64,000 nucleotides of DNA from assembly GCA_037501455.1 (NCBI GenBank), contig CM074858.1, positions 89,750,501 through 89,814,500 on the forward strand, in the 5' to 3' direction. The stretch is from Lantana camara. Its lineage: Eukaryota > Streptophyta > Magnoliopsida > Lamiales > Verbenaceae. A program made the position numbers and the translations under genes. A model generated the notes under the pieces. It ran no database searches, was not told the origin of the DNA, and saw only the letters and a list, made by a program, of their open reading frames with translations. Every line of letters starts with the position of its first letter. Position 1 is the stretch's first letter. Shown piece after piece: positions 46,882 through 59,384 of this stretch.

Positions 46882-47472
46882 TTGCAACGTTCGTATTGTA
46901 TCTTTACTGCTTTATGAATTTTGATGTAAATTCTTGAATTTGAGTATATGTTGTGTATTCATGGTTTTTATTTGAAATACGAAGTTACCGGATCAGTGCT
47001 GTTTCTTGAAAATTTTGCGAAAATTGTTTCCTGATTAATCTGGTTTTAAGGTGTTTAAATTCAGATTATTTAGAACTGTTTTAATTCGAAACGAAAATTG
47101 GAATTTTGGAAATTACGAAACGAATCCGGAACGGGAGTCGGCTTTGCGCGTTTTCGAGAATGGGGCGGCAGAAGGCACCCCTCCTTGTCTACTCTCGCTC
47201 GGGCAGCGCGCGCTGCCCTGTGCGCTGCTGCCGGCCTGCCTAGGCGTCCCGTGCAGGCTGTGTGCCCGGGAATGCCTGCTCGCAAGCGCCTTGTGCGCGT
47301 GCTTACGGGCTATCCCGCGCGCCTCATGCGTGTTGTCCCGGGACGTCTTTTTCGTATCGTGTTTTCGGTTTTGCTAAAATCCCGTTTTGTAAAATCTGAT
47401 TTTATTTTAAATTTTGATTTTAATTTTATAAAATTATTTATTTGAAATAATTATAAAATTTTGGATTTTATG
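46882..47472 (+). other. Leader of copia 2 with GC-rich palindromes
   Basis: A GC-rich island at about 47130-47345 includes the perfect 18-bp palindrome GGGCAGCGCGCGCTGCCC (47201-47218). The rest is AT-rich. Overlapping ORFs on both strands (47051-47445) reflect base composition. The leader is cut at 47473 by LTR D. Confidence 0.7.
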
Positions 47473-50400
47473 TGTAACACCCCGCTCGGCCTACAAATAA
47501 GGTGCGCCACGTTTCAACCTTTTTATGTGTTTAATTATGTGATTTTTTTTTTCTTGGCGTGGCCCTATTTTGAACTCTTTAAGAGTTTAGGGGCTTGTTT
47601 ACAATTTTTCCTTTTTAGGGGTTTTTCGGTCATTCCTCCTTCGATCGAGATTTTGACCATTTTGACCCCTTCAACGCGTTCGGGGCATCAAGACGAGTCC
47701 GTAGACTCTAAGTTTGCCCAATTCTGACAACGTCAACCCCTTCTTCCGACCGTTTCCGCGTACGAGGACCCGAGATATAATACCCGGATCCTCGTTTTGC
47801 ATGCCATAACTTCAGTTTCAGCCCTCATCGTCTTCTCCCGCGATCGACACTATTCACACACAGTGAAGGTGTGATTTCACACACATCACCAAACTCGGTC
47901 GTTTCTTGACGGAATTCGACGAACCATTAGTCGAAATTCATCAGCTCGATGAGCCCGTCACAATCGTACCAAGATCGTGGCCAACCGACGACCCACGATG
48001 GCACAACGGCGGGTGGCGCCACCACTTCGCCGCTGGCGATCCGGCGACTTTCGCCGGCCAACCGCCACCCTACCCTACGTTTTTGGACCCTCCCGTGTCG
48101 ATTCCGGCCTCCGTTCAGCACGAAAACCACCGCAAGTGGTGGTTCCGGTGAGGCAGCAGCGGCGTGGGTGTGGCGGCGATTTGAGGCTTTTTCGGCGAGT
48201 TTTTTATGTCGGGTCCTTCAGAGAAGTTACTCAACTCGACGAGGCCGAGCTATTCGTGTAGGTCCCGGTTCACGAATCAGCCGTTGGCGGTGGACAGCGG
48301 CGGCGCAGCGGCGGTGCAACGGCGGCGCCACCTCCGGGGATTTTTCCGGCGAGAAAGCTTAGGGCTTTCGTAGAGCTCGTCACGGGTAAGTCAATGCCTC
48401 TTTCGGATTTGATTTTCGTTCACCGGTTTGAAAGTAATTTCGATTTGAAGATTTTAGGGTTTCGTGTTGTTAGATCTGAAATTGGAAGAGTTTGGCTTGG
48501 AATTTCCATAAATTGATCGAGGATTTGGAACGAACACGAGGAATACTTGCACGAGTGAATTTTGGGGATTTTTTCCAGCTCGCTTCGGTGGCGGCCGAGC
48601 GGCGGCCGGCCACTATTCCGGTGGCTCCGGTGGCGGCGATCCGGCGGGCTTCGGACAGAATGTCCGTCTCGTTATGGTGAGTCCGTTGCCGCTTTCCATT
48701 CGTTAATCGGACACTCGGTTTATTTTCAACGAATTTATTTATGTATTTGAGATTTATTTGATTAATTGTTCTAATTGCAAATTAATTGTCATATACTTAG
48801 AATTGTCGATCGAAATGTATTCCAATGTATATGAAATCATGTATTAAATGAATGTGATATGGATTGATGCTTTGAATTGTAAATTGAACCCCGTTATGCC
48901 GAAATTGTATTAATTGTTCATTGTTTTAAAATGTAATTTGTTCTTGTATGCTTGATAATTAATGAATATGCATTGTATGGCATTTGAAAACATGTAATAA
49001 ATTATGAATGTATGAATTCATGTTGTTGTTGATATTAGATTCGTTTCATGCCATTAGATTTAGTATAGCACTTGTAGGAGGGATGTTTGTGTAATTTTAG
49101 AAAATATGAGTTGTATGAACTTTGTATAGTTGAATGATATAGTTGGAAATTGATAAATGACTTCGTGAATCTCTATGGAACTCGTAACATGTTATATGAA
49201 TTAATTGGCCGTATATTATGTGAATTTGTATGAAATGTGATATATGAATTTGTTTGATTTAATTAAATAAATCTTGCTAATTGAATCCATTACATAACTT
49301 GTGAATTGGGTATGCCATGCATGAATTATATGATAATTGGTATGATTAAAATTTGATATGTAACTTCGAGATCTTTAAATAAAATTTGTAGCATGCTATG
49401 ATATGATTTATTTGGCTTTGAAATACGTGCAATTTTATGAAATGTTATATGTGAATTGATTTGATTGTTTTCTAAATGAGCATTATATGAACCTAGTATG
49501 CAATATCTGAATTGAATAAGACTTATATGATTAAATTAGGAACTTTTGCGTGTAAGAATAGTTTAATTGTACGAATATGGAATTAGTATGTGCTATACGA
49601 ATTAATATGAAATAATTTGAATTTGCTTTGTCTTTCTATTTCTCTTGTTTACATTAATTGTGCGCATGAATGTGTCCTAATTTGTAATATGATTTCCTTG
49701 AGCTATATAATGATTTATTTTGTATATAAATTGATATGAATTTGAATCCTGCTTATGTGATTGCATTACTTAAGTGCTTGAGCATGTGCCGTGCGTCTCT
49801 GTGTGGTTGTTTGTCTGAGTCTGAGCTTTGTGGTCTATTTTATGTGTCCAGTTGGAACAGGTGTGCTTGGAGTGTGTCTTGTAGGTTCCGGGGTGGACCG
49901 TTTGCAGTGTCTTCGGCTTTGTTTGGTACCAGGTGAGGGTTAGGATCTTTTCTTTTAGCTAAACGACCTATGACCCTTATGTGCTAATGTTTCTAGCCCG
50001 CATGCGACTATATATTATATATATAGTTAAATATGTGCTAAGTATGATATGTTATGATCTTATGAACACCTTTTGAATTTTGAAAGTACGTATACGGGCG
50101 TATGTAATCTTGAGTTTTGAAACCCTTACGATATGATATGATATGGTATGATATCATATGATATGCTATAATATGATATGTTATAATATGTTATGTAAGC
50201 GAGATCTGCCATGAAAGATTGGTATGTATGTTCTGTTCCGTATGATTGGGCCTCGGAGCTATGACCGAGGACACCCGGGACGGTATCGGGCCATCGGGAT
50301 TATCACTCCTTAGCATAGTTCCATATGATCCGAAGTGTCACGTACGACCCTGGGATTTCGGGAAAGGCGTACTCTTCGAGCTCACGGTGTAAAAACCGGG

Positions 50401-51278
50401 AAAGACTCGCAGTGGGATCGCTACCCCTCGAGGTTATGTATGTATGGATAGTTTGGGTTTACGTAGCCCTTCTATCTCGGAGTTTGGTGGATTGGTATGT
50501 ATGATTTCAGTTTTCTTATGTTAAATATGGAAGTAAGGTTGGAAGCTCGCTACTCGCTCGAGCATTATGATTATGTCTTGGAATTGTGAAACGGGGATAG
50601 TTTTATGAAATGAGTTTTATTAAGTATATGAATATGTACGGGTTTTCTTTTAAAAATGCTTTGGTGTGCAAAACCTATTCCCGGTTCATGATTCCTCCTT
50701 TTGATACGTGCTTTGCTCTATTATGTATATTATATGGGTGTGTGTTAGCCCCCTTGCTCAGTCTTTGGACTGACCCCTCCCCTTTATGTTTTTAGTTGCA
50801 GGTTCTGGTGGTTGAAGTTCGTGCTAGGCGGATGTCAGTCGTGTCCTTCGAGTCTGTTGTCAGTCTGTCTGAGTTTGTTAAGCTTTTGTTTCGGATTATG
50901 GTTGCAATTATATATGATATATTCTGTACAGGTTTATGATCATGATTTAAATGTATGGAATTCGGGACAGGTTAGGACAGGTTTTCTGATTAGTTGAACC
51001 CGTTGATTTATGATTTCTGTTTGATTTCGGGATTAGGTATCTATGCTAGTCGAACCCATCAATTGTTCTTGCATGATTTAATTTGATTTGAATGCTTCCG
51101 CTTCCGCACTCATTTCATGTTTTGATTTTGAAATTCAGGGTCTACGTTCCGCCTAGCATAGGTTGGATTTTTGTTTGTCACCCGTTCGCTATGACTTGGT
51201 GTGCGTGCGGACGTTTCATTTCGTACACGCGTGGGTTATAGTGCCGGGGTGTGGTGCCCTACCGCTTGGGGTACTACA
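47473..51278 (+). mobile_element. Solo LTR, family D (gypsy-type)
   Basis: Begins TGTAACACCCCGC at 47473 and ends GGGGTACTACA at 51278, 3806 bp. The left flank is TTATG, but the right flank is TGGTG, so the target duplication is gone on one side. A strong donor CGG/GTAAGT is at 48386, and an acceptor TTTTTAGTTGCAG ends at 50801. It is very GC-rich at 47950-48650, with the conserved GTGCTAGGCGG block after the acceptor. ORFs in the GC-rich part are overlapping and unrecognised. Confidence 0.85.
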
Positions 51279-54200
51279 TGGTGGCCACTATGTCTCCGGA
51301 CATGCAGAGGCAACACGAGTCAATGGACAAAGCTTGGGAGATTTACGACCATCTCGAGCAATTGTACCTCCCTAAAGAGCGTGTTCTAAGGTATAACACC
51401 TCTAAGGAGCTCTTTCATCTTAGAATGAAAGAAGGTACAAGTGTCCATGAGCACGGTCTCAGGTTTCTTGCTTTGAACTAGAAACTGACCTCCATGGAAA
51501 TGCCACTGAGTGAAGAACTCGCTGTGGACTTGTTGCTCGCATCGCTTCCACCATCATTGAATCCTTTCGTGTTAAACTTCAACATGAATCATCCTCATGC
51601 TACTGTAGCTGAGTTGATTAGTCAGCTTGTGACTGCTGAAGACACGATCAAGAAGGATTACAAAGTAATGATGGTCACCTCCTCTTCTGGGTCTTCTAAA
51701 GGCAAAGGGAAGAAAGTTCCCAAGAAGAAGGGATCTCTTAAACCCGAAGGAGGGGTTAAAAAGAGAAAGGCCAGGAAGAGAAAGGATCAGAGAGAGGACG
51801 TTTGCCATCATTGTGGCAAGAAAGGGCATTGGAAGAGGAACTGCCAAGAGTACAAGGATACTCTAAAGAAAGGTGCGTTTATTGTTGAAGTAAATCTATC
51901 TATTGATTCTAATTCTTGGGTACTTGATACCGGCTGTGGAGCTCATATCTGTAATGATGTACATATGCTAAATGAGGTCCAGCAGCTTGAAGAAGGAGAA
52001 TGCGTCTTGAAGGTTGGGAATGGATCAAACGTTCAAGCCCAAGCCATTGGGACGTGTAGATTAGATTTAGGTGTCTTTACTTTAGTTTTGAACAAAGTCC
52101 TTTATGTACCTTCTATTATTCGTAATATCATTTCCATTCCAATACTTGATTGTGAAGGTTATGAGACTTTTTCTAGAAATGGAAACTTTTATCTTAAGAA
52201 GAATAAAACTTCCGTTTTGCTTGGTACATTATCTAATGGACTTTATATAACTAATGACACTAATATTTTGAATATACAACAATTAAACAAACGCAAAAGA
52301 GATGACAAGATCTCGGCTTCTTTATGGCACGCACCTTTAGGCCATATTTCTAAAGATAGGATTGCTAAGTTAACCAATTTAGGATCATTCTATGATAATG
52401 AACTTAAAGAGTTAACTTATTGTGAATCATGTCTTAAAGGAAAGATGGCCAAAACTCCCTTTAATGGTAAAGTGGAACGTGCCACTAAAGTATTGGATTT
52501 AATCCATACTGATGTTTGTAGACCACTTAGTGTAAGTACGAGAAACAATTATCAGTATTTCATAACCTTCATAGACGACTTTAGTCGATTTGGTTATGTG
52601 TACTTAATGAAGTATAAATCCGAAGCCTTTGAGAAATTCTTGGAATTTCAAAAGGAGGTTGAGAACCAAATTGGTCACAAGATTAAGACACTTCGATCTG
52701 ATTGAGGTAGCGAGTATCTAAGTGAAGAATTCCTTAGTCATCTCAGAGATAATGGAATTATCTCTCAATGGACTCCTCCGGAAACTCTTCAATTAAATGG
52801 AGTTTCAGAGAGAAGGAACAAAACCTTACTTGATATGGTTCGTTCCATAATGAGCTTCACTGAATTACCACCTTCATTCTGTGGTTATGCCCTAGAATCA
52901 GCAGTTAAGATTCTGAATCTTGTTCCCTCCAAATTTGTACCCAAAACCCCATTTGAGATGTGGTTTGGCAAAATCCCTTATTATTCTTACTTAAGAATTT
53001 GGGGTTGTCCTGCTTACGTGAAGAGGGCAGTGGGAGATAAGCTTGAAGCTAGATCAAGCTTATGTAACTTCGTAGGATATCCTAAAGAGTCAATAGGATA
53101 TTATTTCTACGATCCTCTTGAACAAAAGGTCTTTATGTTAAGAAATGCTACTTTTCTTGAGGACTCGTTCCTTAAAGAAAAGATAGGCAAGATCGTAGAA
53201 CTCGAAGAGGTTCGAGACCAAGGTCCCACGCCAAGTTTGGAGACTAACGTCCCTCAGCCAATCCCAGAGAGTGATACACGTAAAAATCCTCCTCTAGTAA
53301 GACGTTCTGAACGTATTCCTAGACAACCAGAGAGATGGTATGGTTTTCTCCACCGAACATCTCAAATGGATAATGATCCATTAACTTATGAGGAGGCACT
53401 CTCTAACCAAGTTTGGACCTTGGTTGATCCACCTGATGGGATCAGGCCTATAGGGTGCAAATGAATATATAAGCGCAAGCTTGGAGTAGATGGAAGCATG
53501 GCAGCCTTTAAAGCAAGATTAGTTGCTAAGGGTTTCACTCAAAGACCAGGTGTAGACTTTGATGAAACCTTCTCCCCGGTTGCAATGCAAAAGTCCATTC
53601 GGATCTTGCTTGCCATTGCTGCATATTATGACTATGAGATATGGCAAATGGATGTGAAAACTGCCTTTCTCAATGGAAACATTGACAAAAACATTTACAT
53701 GGAGCAACCCATGGGTTTCACATTCAGTGGGAGCGAACAAAAGGTTTGTAAGCTCCAAAGATCAATCTACGGATTGAAACAAGGTTCTAGGAATTGGAAC
53801 ATTCGATTTGATGAAGCAATCAAATCGTTTGACTTTATTCAAAATCTGAATGAGTCCTACGTGTATAAGAAAGAATTGGAAACCTCGGTTTAATTTCTGA
53901 TACTTTATGTAGATGACATCCTTCTCATTGGGAATGCGAATGATGACATGAAAGTAACAAAGTCTTGGTTATCGAACCAATTTGAGATGAAGGATCTTGG
54001 TGATGCATCCCACATTCTCGGTATAAAGATCTATCGGGATAGATCTAGGAGATTATTAGGATTATCACAGTCGGTTTACGTAGATAAAATACTAAAGAGA
54101 TTTAGTATGGAAGAATCCAAATGTGGAAAACTTCCGATGGGCCCGGGAACAGTTCTTTCAAAGAAGCTGTGTCCCAAGACTGAACTTGAAAAGTTCAGGA

Positions 54201-54894
54201 TGTCCAAAATTCCTTATGCATCAGTATTAGGAAGCATAATGTATGCGATGCTATGTACTCGACCGGATATGCCTTATGCACTTAGCGTGACTAGCCGATT
54301 CCAATCCGACTCTGGCGAAGGTCATTGGACTGCTGTAAAGAACATCCTTAAGTACTTGCGAAGAACTAAGGATTTGTTCTTGGTTTACGGAGGCCAGCAA
54401 GATCTTGTCATTAGAGGATACTGTGATGCAAGCTTTGCATCAGACATGGATGATTTTAAATCCATGTCAGGATACATATTTTACCTGAACGGCGGAGCAG
54501 TGAGTTGGAAAAGTTCCAAGCAAGCGATACTGCAGATTCGACCTCTGAGGCTGAATACTTAGTTGCAAACGACGCAGCTAAGGAAGGTGTTTGGGAAAGA
54601 AACTTCATCCATGAGCTAGGTGTAGTTCCTAGTATTAAAGACCCCATTACAGTGTTTTGTGACAACACCGAGGCGGTTGCTCAAGTAAGAGAACCAAGAT
54701 CTCACCAAAGGACCAAGCACATTTTGAGGAAGTATCACTTAATCCGTGATATCATCAAGAGAGGAGATGTGCAAATTGAGAGGGTCACATCGGTAGAGAA
54801 CATGACAGATCCACTTACAAAAGCCCTTAGTCAACAGGCTTTCAAAGGACATCTTCAAAAGATGGGTCTTAGATTAGCACCTGAGTGGCTTTGA
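51279..54894 (+). pseudogene. copia 2 gag-pol, disrupted
   Basis: One reading frame can be followed with breaks. Gag remnant at 51279-51850 (N-terminus missing), with zinc knuckle CHHCGKKGHWKRNC near 51803-51844. Protease WVLDTGCGAHI near 51918. Pre-integrase and HHCC zinc finger near 52324-52445. Integrase with FIDDFSRFGYVYL near 52570. RT with DVKTAFLNG near 53650 and YVDDILLIG near 53907. RNase H with GYCDASFASD near 54418 and SEAEYLVANDA near 54550. Stops occur at 51479-51481, 52703-52705, 53462-53464 and 53891-53893. A frameshift lies near 54525. It cannot make active polyprotein. The domain order, with integrase before RT, defines Ty1/copia. Confidence 0.93.
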
Positions 54895-54910
54895 CGGGTA
54901 AGTGGGAGAT
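54895..54910 (+). other. Polypurine tract of copia 2
   Basis: GGGTAAGTGGGAGAT immediately precedes the 3' LTR start at 54911. Confidence 0.85.
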
Positions 54911-57261
54911 TGTTAGGAATAGTGCCCTTAAAGCAGATGTTTGCTTTACTATTTCCTTGTGAAATCACAAACAGTCTTTGAATAACTAACGAGATGATTT
55001 TGTTCATAGGCAATCACTTCTTTATGTGCTTATTTATATCTGTTTGGGTTGACTGTGTTTTGCATGTATTGAACTCCCCTAATCCGATGAGGCCGCTAAG
55101 AACTTTATCGTTATGGGAACGGCACATGAAACAAGTTCTTAACTCCATAGGCGAGGATTAGAAACTTCTCCAAGTCGATGAGTCCAACAGACAGTGAGAG
55201 TGTCGACCTTGACTCTGGTGAGACTTGCTTGTGTGATTATGTCCTTTTGAAGGATCACTCAGTTTCATGGAGTGATAAGTGCATACGTTGTTGCATTCAT
55301 AATACATAAGGGTGATTGTTACAAGAACTTCATCACTGAGATGTCCCACGTGAGAACATTCCTAAATGGGAAAGGGAGTTTCCTGAAACTTCCAGATTAG
55401 GAAATATCTCAGAGGTCAATGACGTGATTCATTAATCCTTAGACTTGAGATTCTATAATGTCTCATATGAGCTAACTCTGTAATCTTTGATAAAGGCTCA
55501 AAAGGGTGTTGCCATATAGACACCTGAACCACGGCCTATGTTGGGATTACACAAGTGGCATATCTAGAATTAGTAGAATCAACAAAGGACCTACACTTGT
55601 TAAGAACAAGGATGATCTCTTACTGATTGAGTTGTTCGTAGTCCATTAAACATTAACCCTTGGCCAAGGTGGATGAAAGATCAAGACATCTAGAAAATGG
55701 GATTTTCTAGGATTGAGATCGAAATGGCTATGAAACGAACTTAACTATAAAGATCAAGAATATTTGGGCTCTGAGAATATTCTCATGCCTTAGTTCTTGA
55801 TTGAGAGATGGAGTTGTAGGAGGATCGTATTTCACTGATTGTCATTGACTGAAAGGTTCTTCGATTCATTTCGTTATTCGGCTAGGGGTCACACACCCAT
55901 TGCTAGATTATGGTAGTGTGATCTGTGAAGTGATTAATTAATTAGGGAATTAATTAATTACTATCACTGCTAATGAATAATGAACCTAAAGGGTCACACA
56001 CAAATGCCAGAACATTAGGGTTATGGTAGGATGTTAATATGATTGATGGAGGATCAAAATAGTTGATCGATATGGGCATGAGACGAGGTTGATGCCACGT
56101 GTCACGTACACGTGGCTTCACGCGTGTCCCATTTCATATGATTTATTTCACACGCGAATTCTTTTCTAGAATTAATTAATTAAATTATAATTAATTAATT
56201 TGGTCTTTTAATTAATTGTTAAGACTATTCTCAAATAAACTTAACCCAATAAATAATTAATTGGGAATTAATTTATTTATTGAATATTGACTTTTAACTT
56301 TAGGAAAGTTGAAAAGTCCAACTTTCTATTGTAGGAGAGAGAAGGTTATTCTTGCAAGACTTGGAGAACAAGTTGTGAACTTATTTTCTCCAATTAAATT
56401 AATAATTAGGGCAAATTACCCCAAGGTCCCCTGAGGTTTGGCATAATTACCAATTAATCCCTCCACTTCTGGAAATTACGGATTAGTCCCTATAAATACT
56501 GTTTCAATTGAGGTCCCTAGACGCCGTTAGGGTTCCGTTAATTTTGACAGGACTACAATGTTGATATGATTTAGTTAAGGGGTCGTTTTGTAAGAAAATT
56601 CATAGTTCAGGGACTTTTTTGTAATGTTTTTCGAAAATTCAAATGTCAAAATTAACGAAACCCTAACGGCGTCTAGGGACCTCAATTAAAACAGTATTTA
56701 TAGGGACTAATCCATAATTTCCAGAAGTGGAGGGATTAATTTGTAATTATGCCAAACCTCAGGGGACCTTGGTGTAATCTGCCCTAATAATTAAATTAGT
56801 TAATTAGTGAGCAAGAAAACAAAGCCCATTCGGTTTTAGAAACCCTAGGGGCTCAATCCACACTTGTATAAATACAAGGGGTGGTGCTTCTCTTATTCTT
56901 TAGACCAACACTCACGAAGTGTTAAGTTTTTGAGAAAAATTAAAAGAAAAGTTTTCAAAGCAAAATTATCCTAGCCATTAACACAAGCTATAGAACTAGC
57001 ATTCTCACTTGTTTGATCGTGTTCTGGGACTAGTGTGGATACGCTTTGGAGGGCTTCTACTTTGGAGTTTAATTCGAAGGTCGTTCGAGGGACTTTCCGC
57101 TTGAAGGGTGTTTGTTAGGCGGTAACAACATCACAAGAAAGCTTCAATTAAAGTGAGTTTCTTGTTATTCCCAACGTTACAGTACGAAAATTTCAAGACA
57201 ACGATTAAACTTGTGGAAAATTTTAAACTTCCGCTGCTCAACTCTTTCGTGTTTTCCAACA
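54911..57261 (+). repeat. 3' LTR of copia 2
   Basis: TGTTAGGAATAGTGCCC at 54911 to TTCCAACA at 57261, followed by TSD ACGTC. Its 2351 bp include a 376-bp MITE plus a 9-bp duplication. Compared with the 5' LTR there are frequent substitutions and short indels, for example the loss of GCGGCCAACGTGGCTACC near 56100. Confidence 0.92.
56409..56784. mobile_element. MITE with long terminal inverted repeats (Mutator-like)
   Basis: 376 bp, starting GGGCAAATTACCCC and ending GGTGTAATCTGCCC. The arms (about 56409-56552 and 56641-56784) pair over about 143 bp with few mismatches around an 89-bp centre. A 9-bp target duplication TAATAATTA is at 56400-56408 and 56785-56793. The empty site is visible in the 5' LTR near 46385. 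A 9-bp duplication with long inverted ends is typical of Mutator-like elements. Confidence 0.88.
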
Positions 57262-57266
57262 ACGTC

Positions 57267-57479
57267 GTTTCCACATATTTTCTAAATTTTTTTAAAACCC
57301 ACCTAATACACTTTAAATATTATAAAAAAAAACAACAAAACAAAAGGAATCTAAAAAAATACATATATATTTCAGTTTACAATATATATATATATATATA
57401 TTAATTATTATGAAAGCATGATATATACATATTATTTTGATTTTATTTTTAAAAATAAAAATGACACTAATATCCTTAT
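57267..57479. other. AT-rich flank between copia 2 and the next LTR
   Basis: Short AT-rich stretch with a TA run near 57382-57400 and no gene. It would have been continuous with 34227-34432 before copia 2 inserted. CTTAT at 57475-57479 is the target site of the next element. Confidence 0.6.
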
Positions 57480-59379
57480 TGTTGGGAAATACGAAACAGT
57501 AACGCAGTGGAATTTAAAATTTTTTCCCAAAAAGCATGATCGAATCTTACAATTCCTATTCCCGATTCGTAAGGATTCAAGAGACTCACTTAAATCGACG
57601 CTTTCTTGACACGTTTTTTGAGCCGCCCTCAAACGCGTTTCAAGTGGCAAGTCCCTCGAACTTCTTCAAATCTTCAAAACTCCGAAATCACTGTCCTCTA
57701 GAGCAATAATCCACACCAACCTCGATCACGATCTGAATAAGGAGGATGCTAGTACTATATTCAGTGTTTGGGCTCTAGGGGAGTGTATAGTGATTTAGGA
57801 AATTTGCTATCAAAAACCCATGGGGTTCGAACCCCTCCTATAAATAAGGCTGGGTGGTTCGAACCCCTTTGCCTTGTTGGATAAGGATTTCTTATCCTCC
57901 AAGACTTCTAATACTTGCTAGGTTTTTCTACTTTGACCAAAATACTCTTTTGATCAACTTGCCCTCCAAGTAATTCTATCCAACTCCTTTAGATATTTCA
58001 TGGGATATTTTTATTTATTCACAATAAATAAATTAATGTCAATAATTAATTAATTCATAATTAATTATTTATTGATCATTTTAATTTCCAATTTGGACTT
58101 TACAATAATTCATAATTAAATTAAAGTCTAATAATTAATCAAAATAAATCATATGATTAATCACTAAACACGAGACACGTGTCACGCACGTGATGCTAAC
58201 ATGCTCCACATGTGTGGATCCCACTTCCAATTCTCAACTGGTTTGATCAACTCGTTTAATCGATTCAAGCCTTAACCCTCGTGACCGGGCATTTGTGTGT
58301 GACCCTCTAGGTTCTTTATTCAATTAGCGGTGACCCCGATTAATTAACTCCTAATTAATTAATCAGTCCACAAATTACACTACCATAGTCTAGCAACAGG
58401 TGTGTAACCCCTAGCTGAATAATAATGTATAAATTCGAAGAACCTTTAAGTCATTGACATATGTGAAATAAGGTCCTCCTACAACCTATCTCTCAACTAA
58501 GATCTAGGGCAAGGGAATAATCAGAACCCCAACAATCTTAGTCTTAATGTTAAGTGCATTCCATATCCATTCGATCTCGATCCAAGAAACCCCTTTCTTG
58601 ATCTCGATCCACTGTCTTGGTCAAGGACTCCGAGATGGCATATGAATAACTTACACAATAAGAGATCTTCTTGCTAAAGCAAGTGTGGGTTGTGGGGATT
58701 GCTAAAGCATGTGCCACTTGTACAATCCCAAAATAAGCCGTAGTTCGGTTGTCTCGAATGACACTATTTTAGGCTTATCTCTAAGATTACAGAGTTACCT
58801 CACATAAAGCATCGATGGAATCTCAAATCTAAGGACTACTAAATCACATCAATGACTTGTGAGATTTTCCTAATCTGGAAGTTTCTATTTCCAGAAATAG
58901 AAACTTCATTTCCCATTTAGGAATCTTCTCATGCGGGACATCTTAGTGTACTCGTTCATTTAAGCGAGCACCCTCATGTATCGCGTACGTATCAATTATA
59001 CACTTTACACCCTATGAAACAAGGTGATCCTTCTTAAGGGCGTGATCACACTAGCAAGTCTCAATCAAGTTAAATTGACACTCCCACTGTCTTTTGGACT
59101 TATCGACTTGGAGTAGTTTCTAATCTTAACTTATGTGAGTTAGGGCTCATTTCATAAACCATTTCACCTAAATGGTTGAGTCCTATAAGTCTAGTAGATT
59201 AGGGGAGTTCTCACATATTGCGCAGTTAAAGTGAACACACAATCAAATAAGAGTATATAAAGAAGTATTGCCTTATGATCAAAATCAGTTCGTATATTAT
59301 TCAAAGATTGTTTGTGATTTACAAAGGAAAAGTACTTAAGCGGATTACAACATCGGCTTTTAGGGCACTATTCCTAACA
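57480..59379 (-). mobile_element. Solo copia LTR, minus strand, family E
   Basis: On the minus strand it starts TGTTAGGAATAGTGCCCTAAAAGCC (from 59379) and ends at TGTTGGGAAATACGAAACAG read on the plus strand (57480), 1900 bp. TSD CTTAT lies on both sides (57475-57479, 59380-59384). It is closer to the LTR of copia 1 than to that of copia 2, but diverged. No internal region or second LTR is present. Confidence 0.9.
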
Positions 59380-59384
59380 CTTAT

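Larger units (their letters stand above)
34433..57261 (+). mobile_element. Ty1/copia LTR retrotransposon, copia 2 (older, nested host)
   Basis: TSD ACGTC is at 34428-34432 and 57262-57266. The 5' LTR (34433-35365 plus 45763-46863, about 2.03 kb) is interrupted by a gypsy-type element at 35366-45757. Its first bases are TATTAGG in place of TGTTAGG. The PBS is at 46866-46881 (TGGGATCAGAGCCACC) and gag-pol at about 51279-54894. A PPT precedes the 3' LTR (54911-57261, with a MITE inside). The leader carries the family D LTR. The LTRs differ from each other at several percent, so this insertion is clearly older than copia 1. LTR starts show that the two belong to related families. Confidence 0.92.

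Noticed and set aside
47051..48362. Several overlapping ORFs in all frames
   Set aside because: GC-rich leader and LTR D sequence. No frame is favoured and no motif is recognised.
53519..53758. Minus-strand ORF inside the copia pol region
   Set aside because: Shadow of the reverse transcriptase frame on the plus strand.
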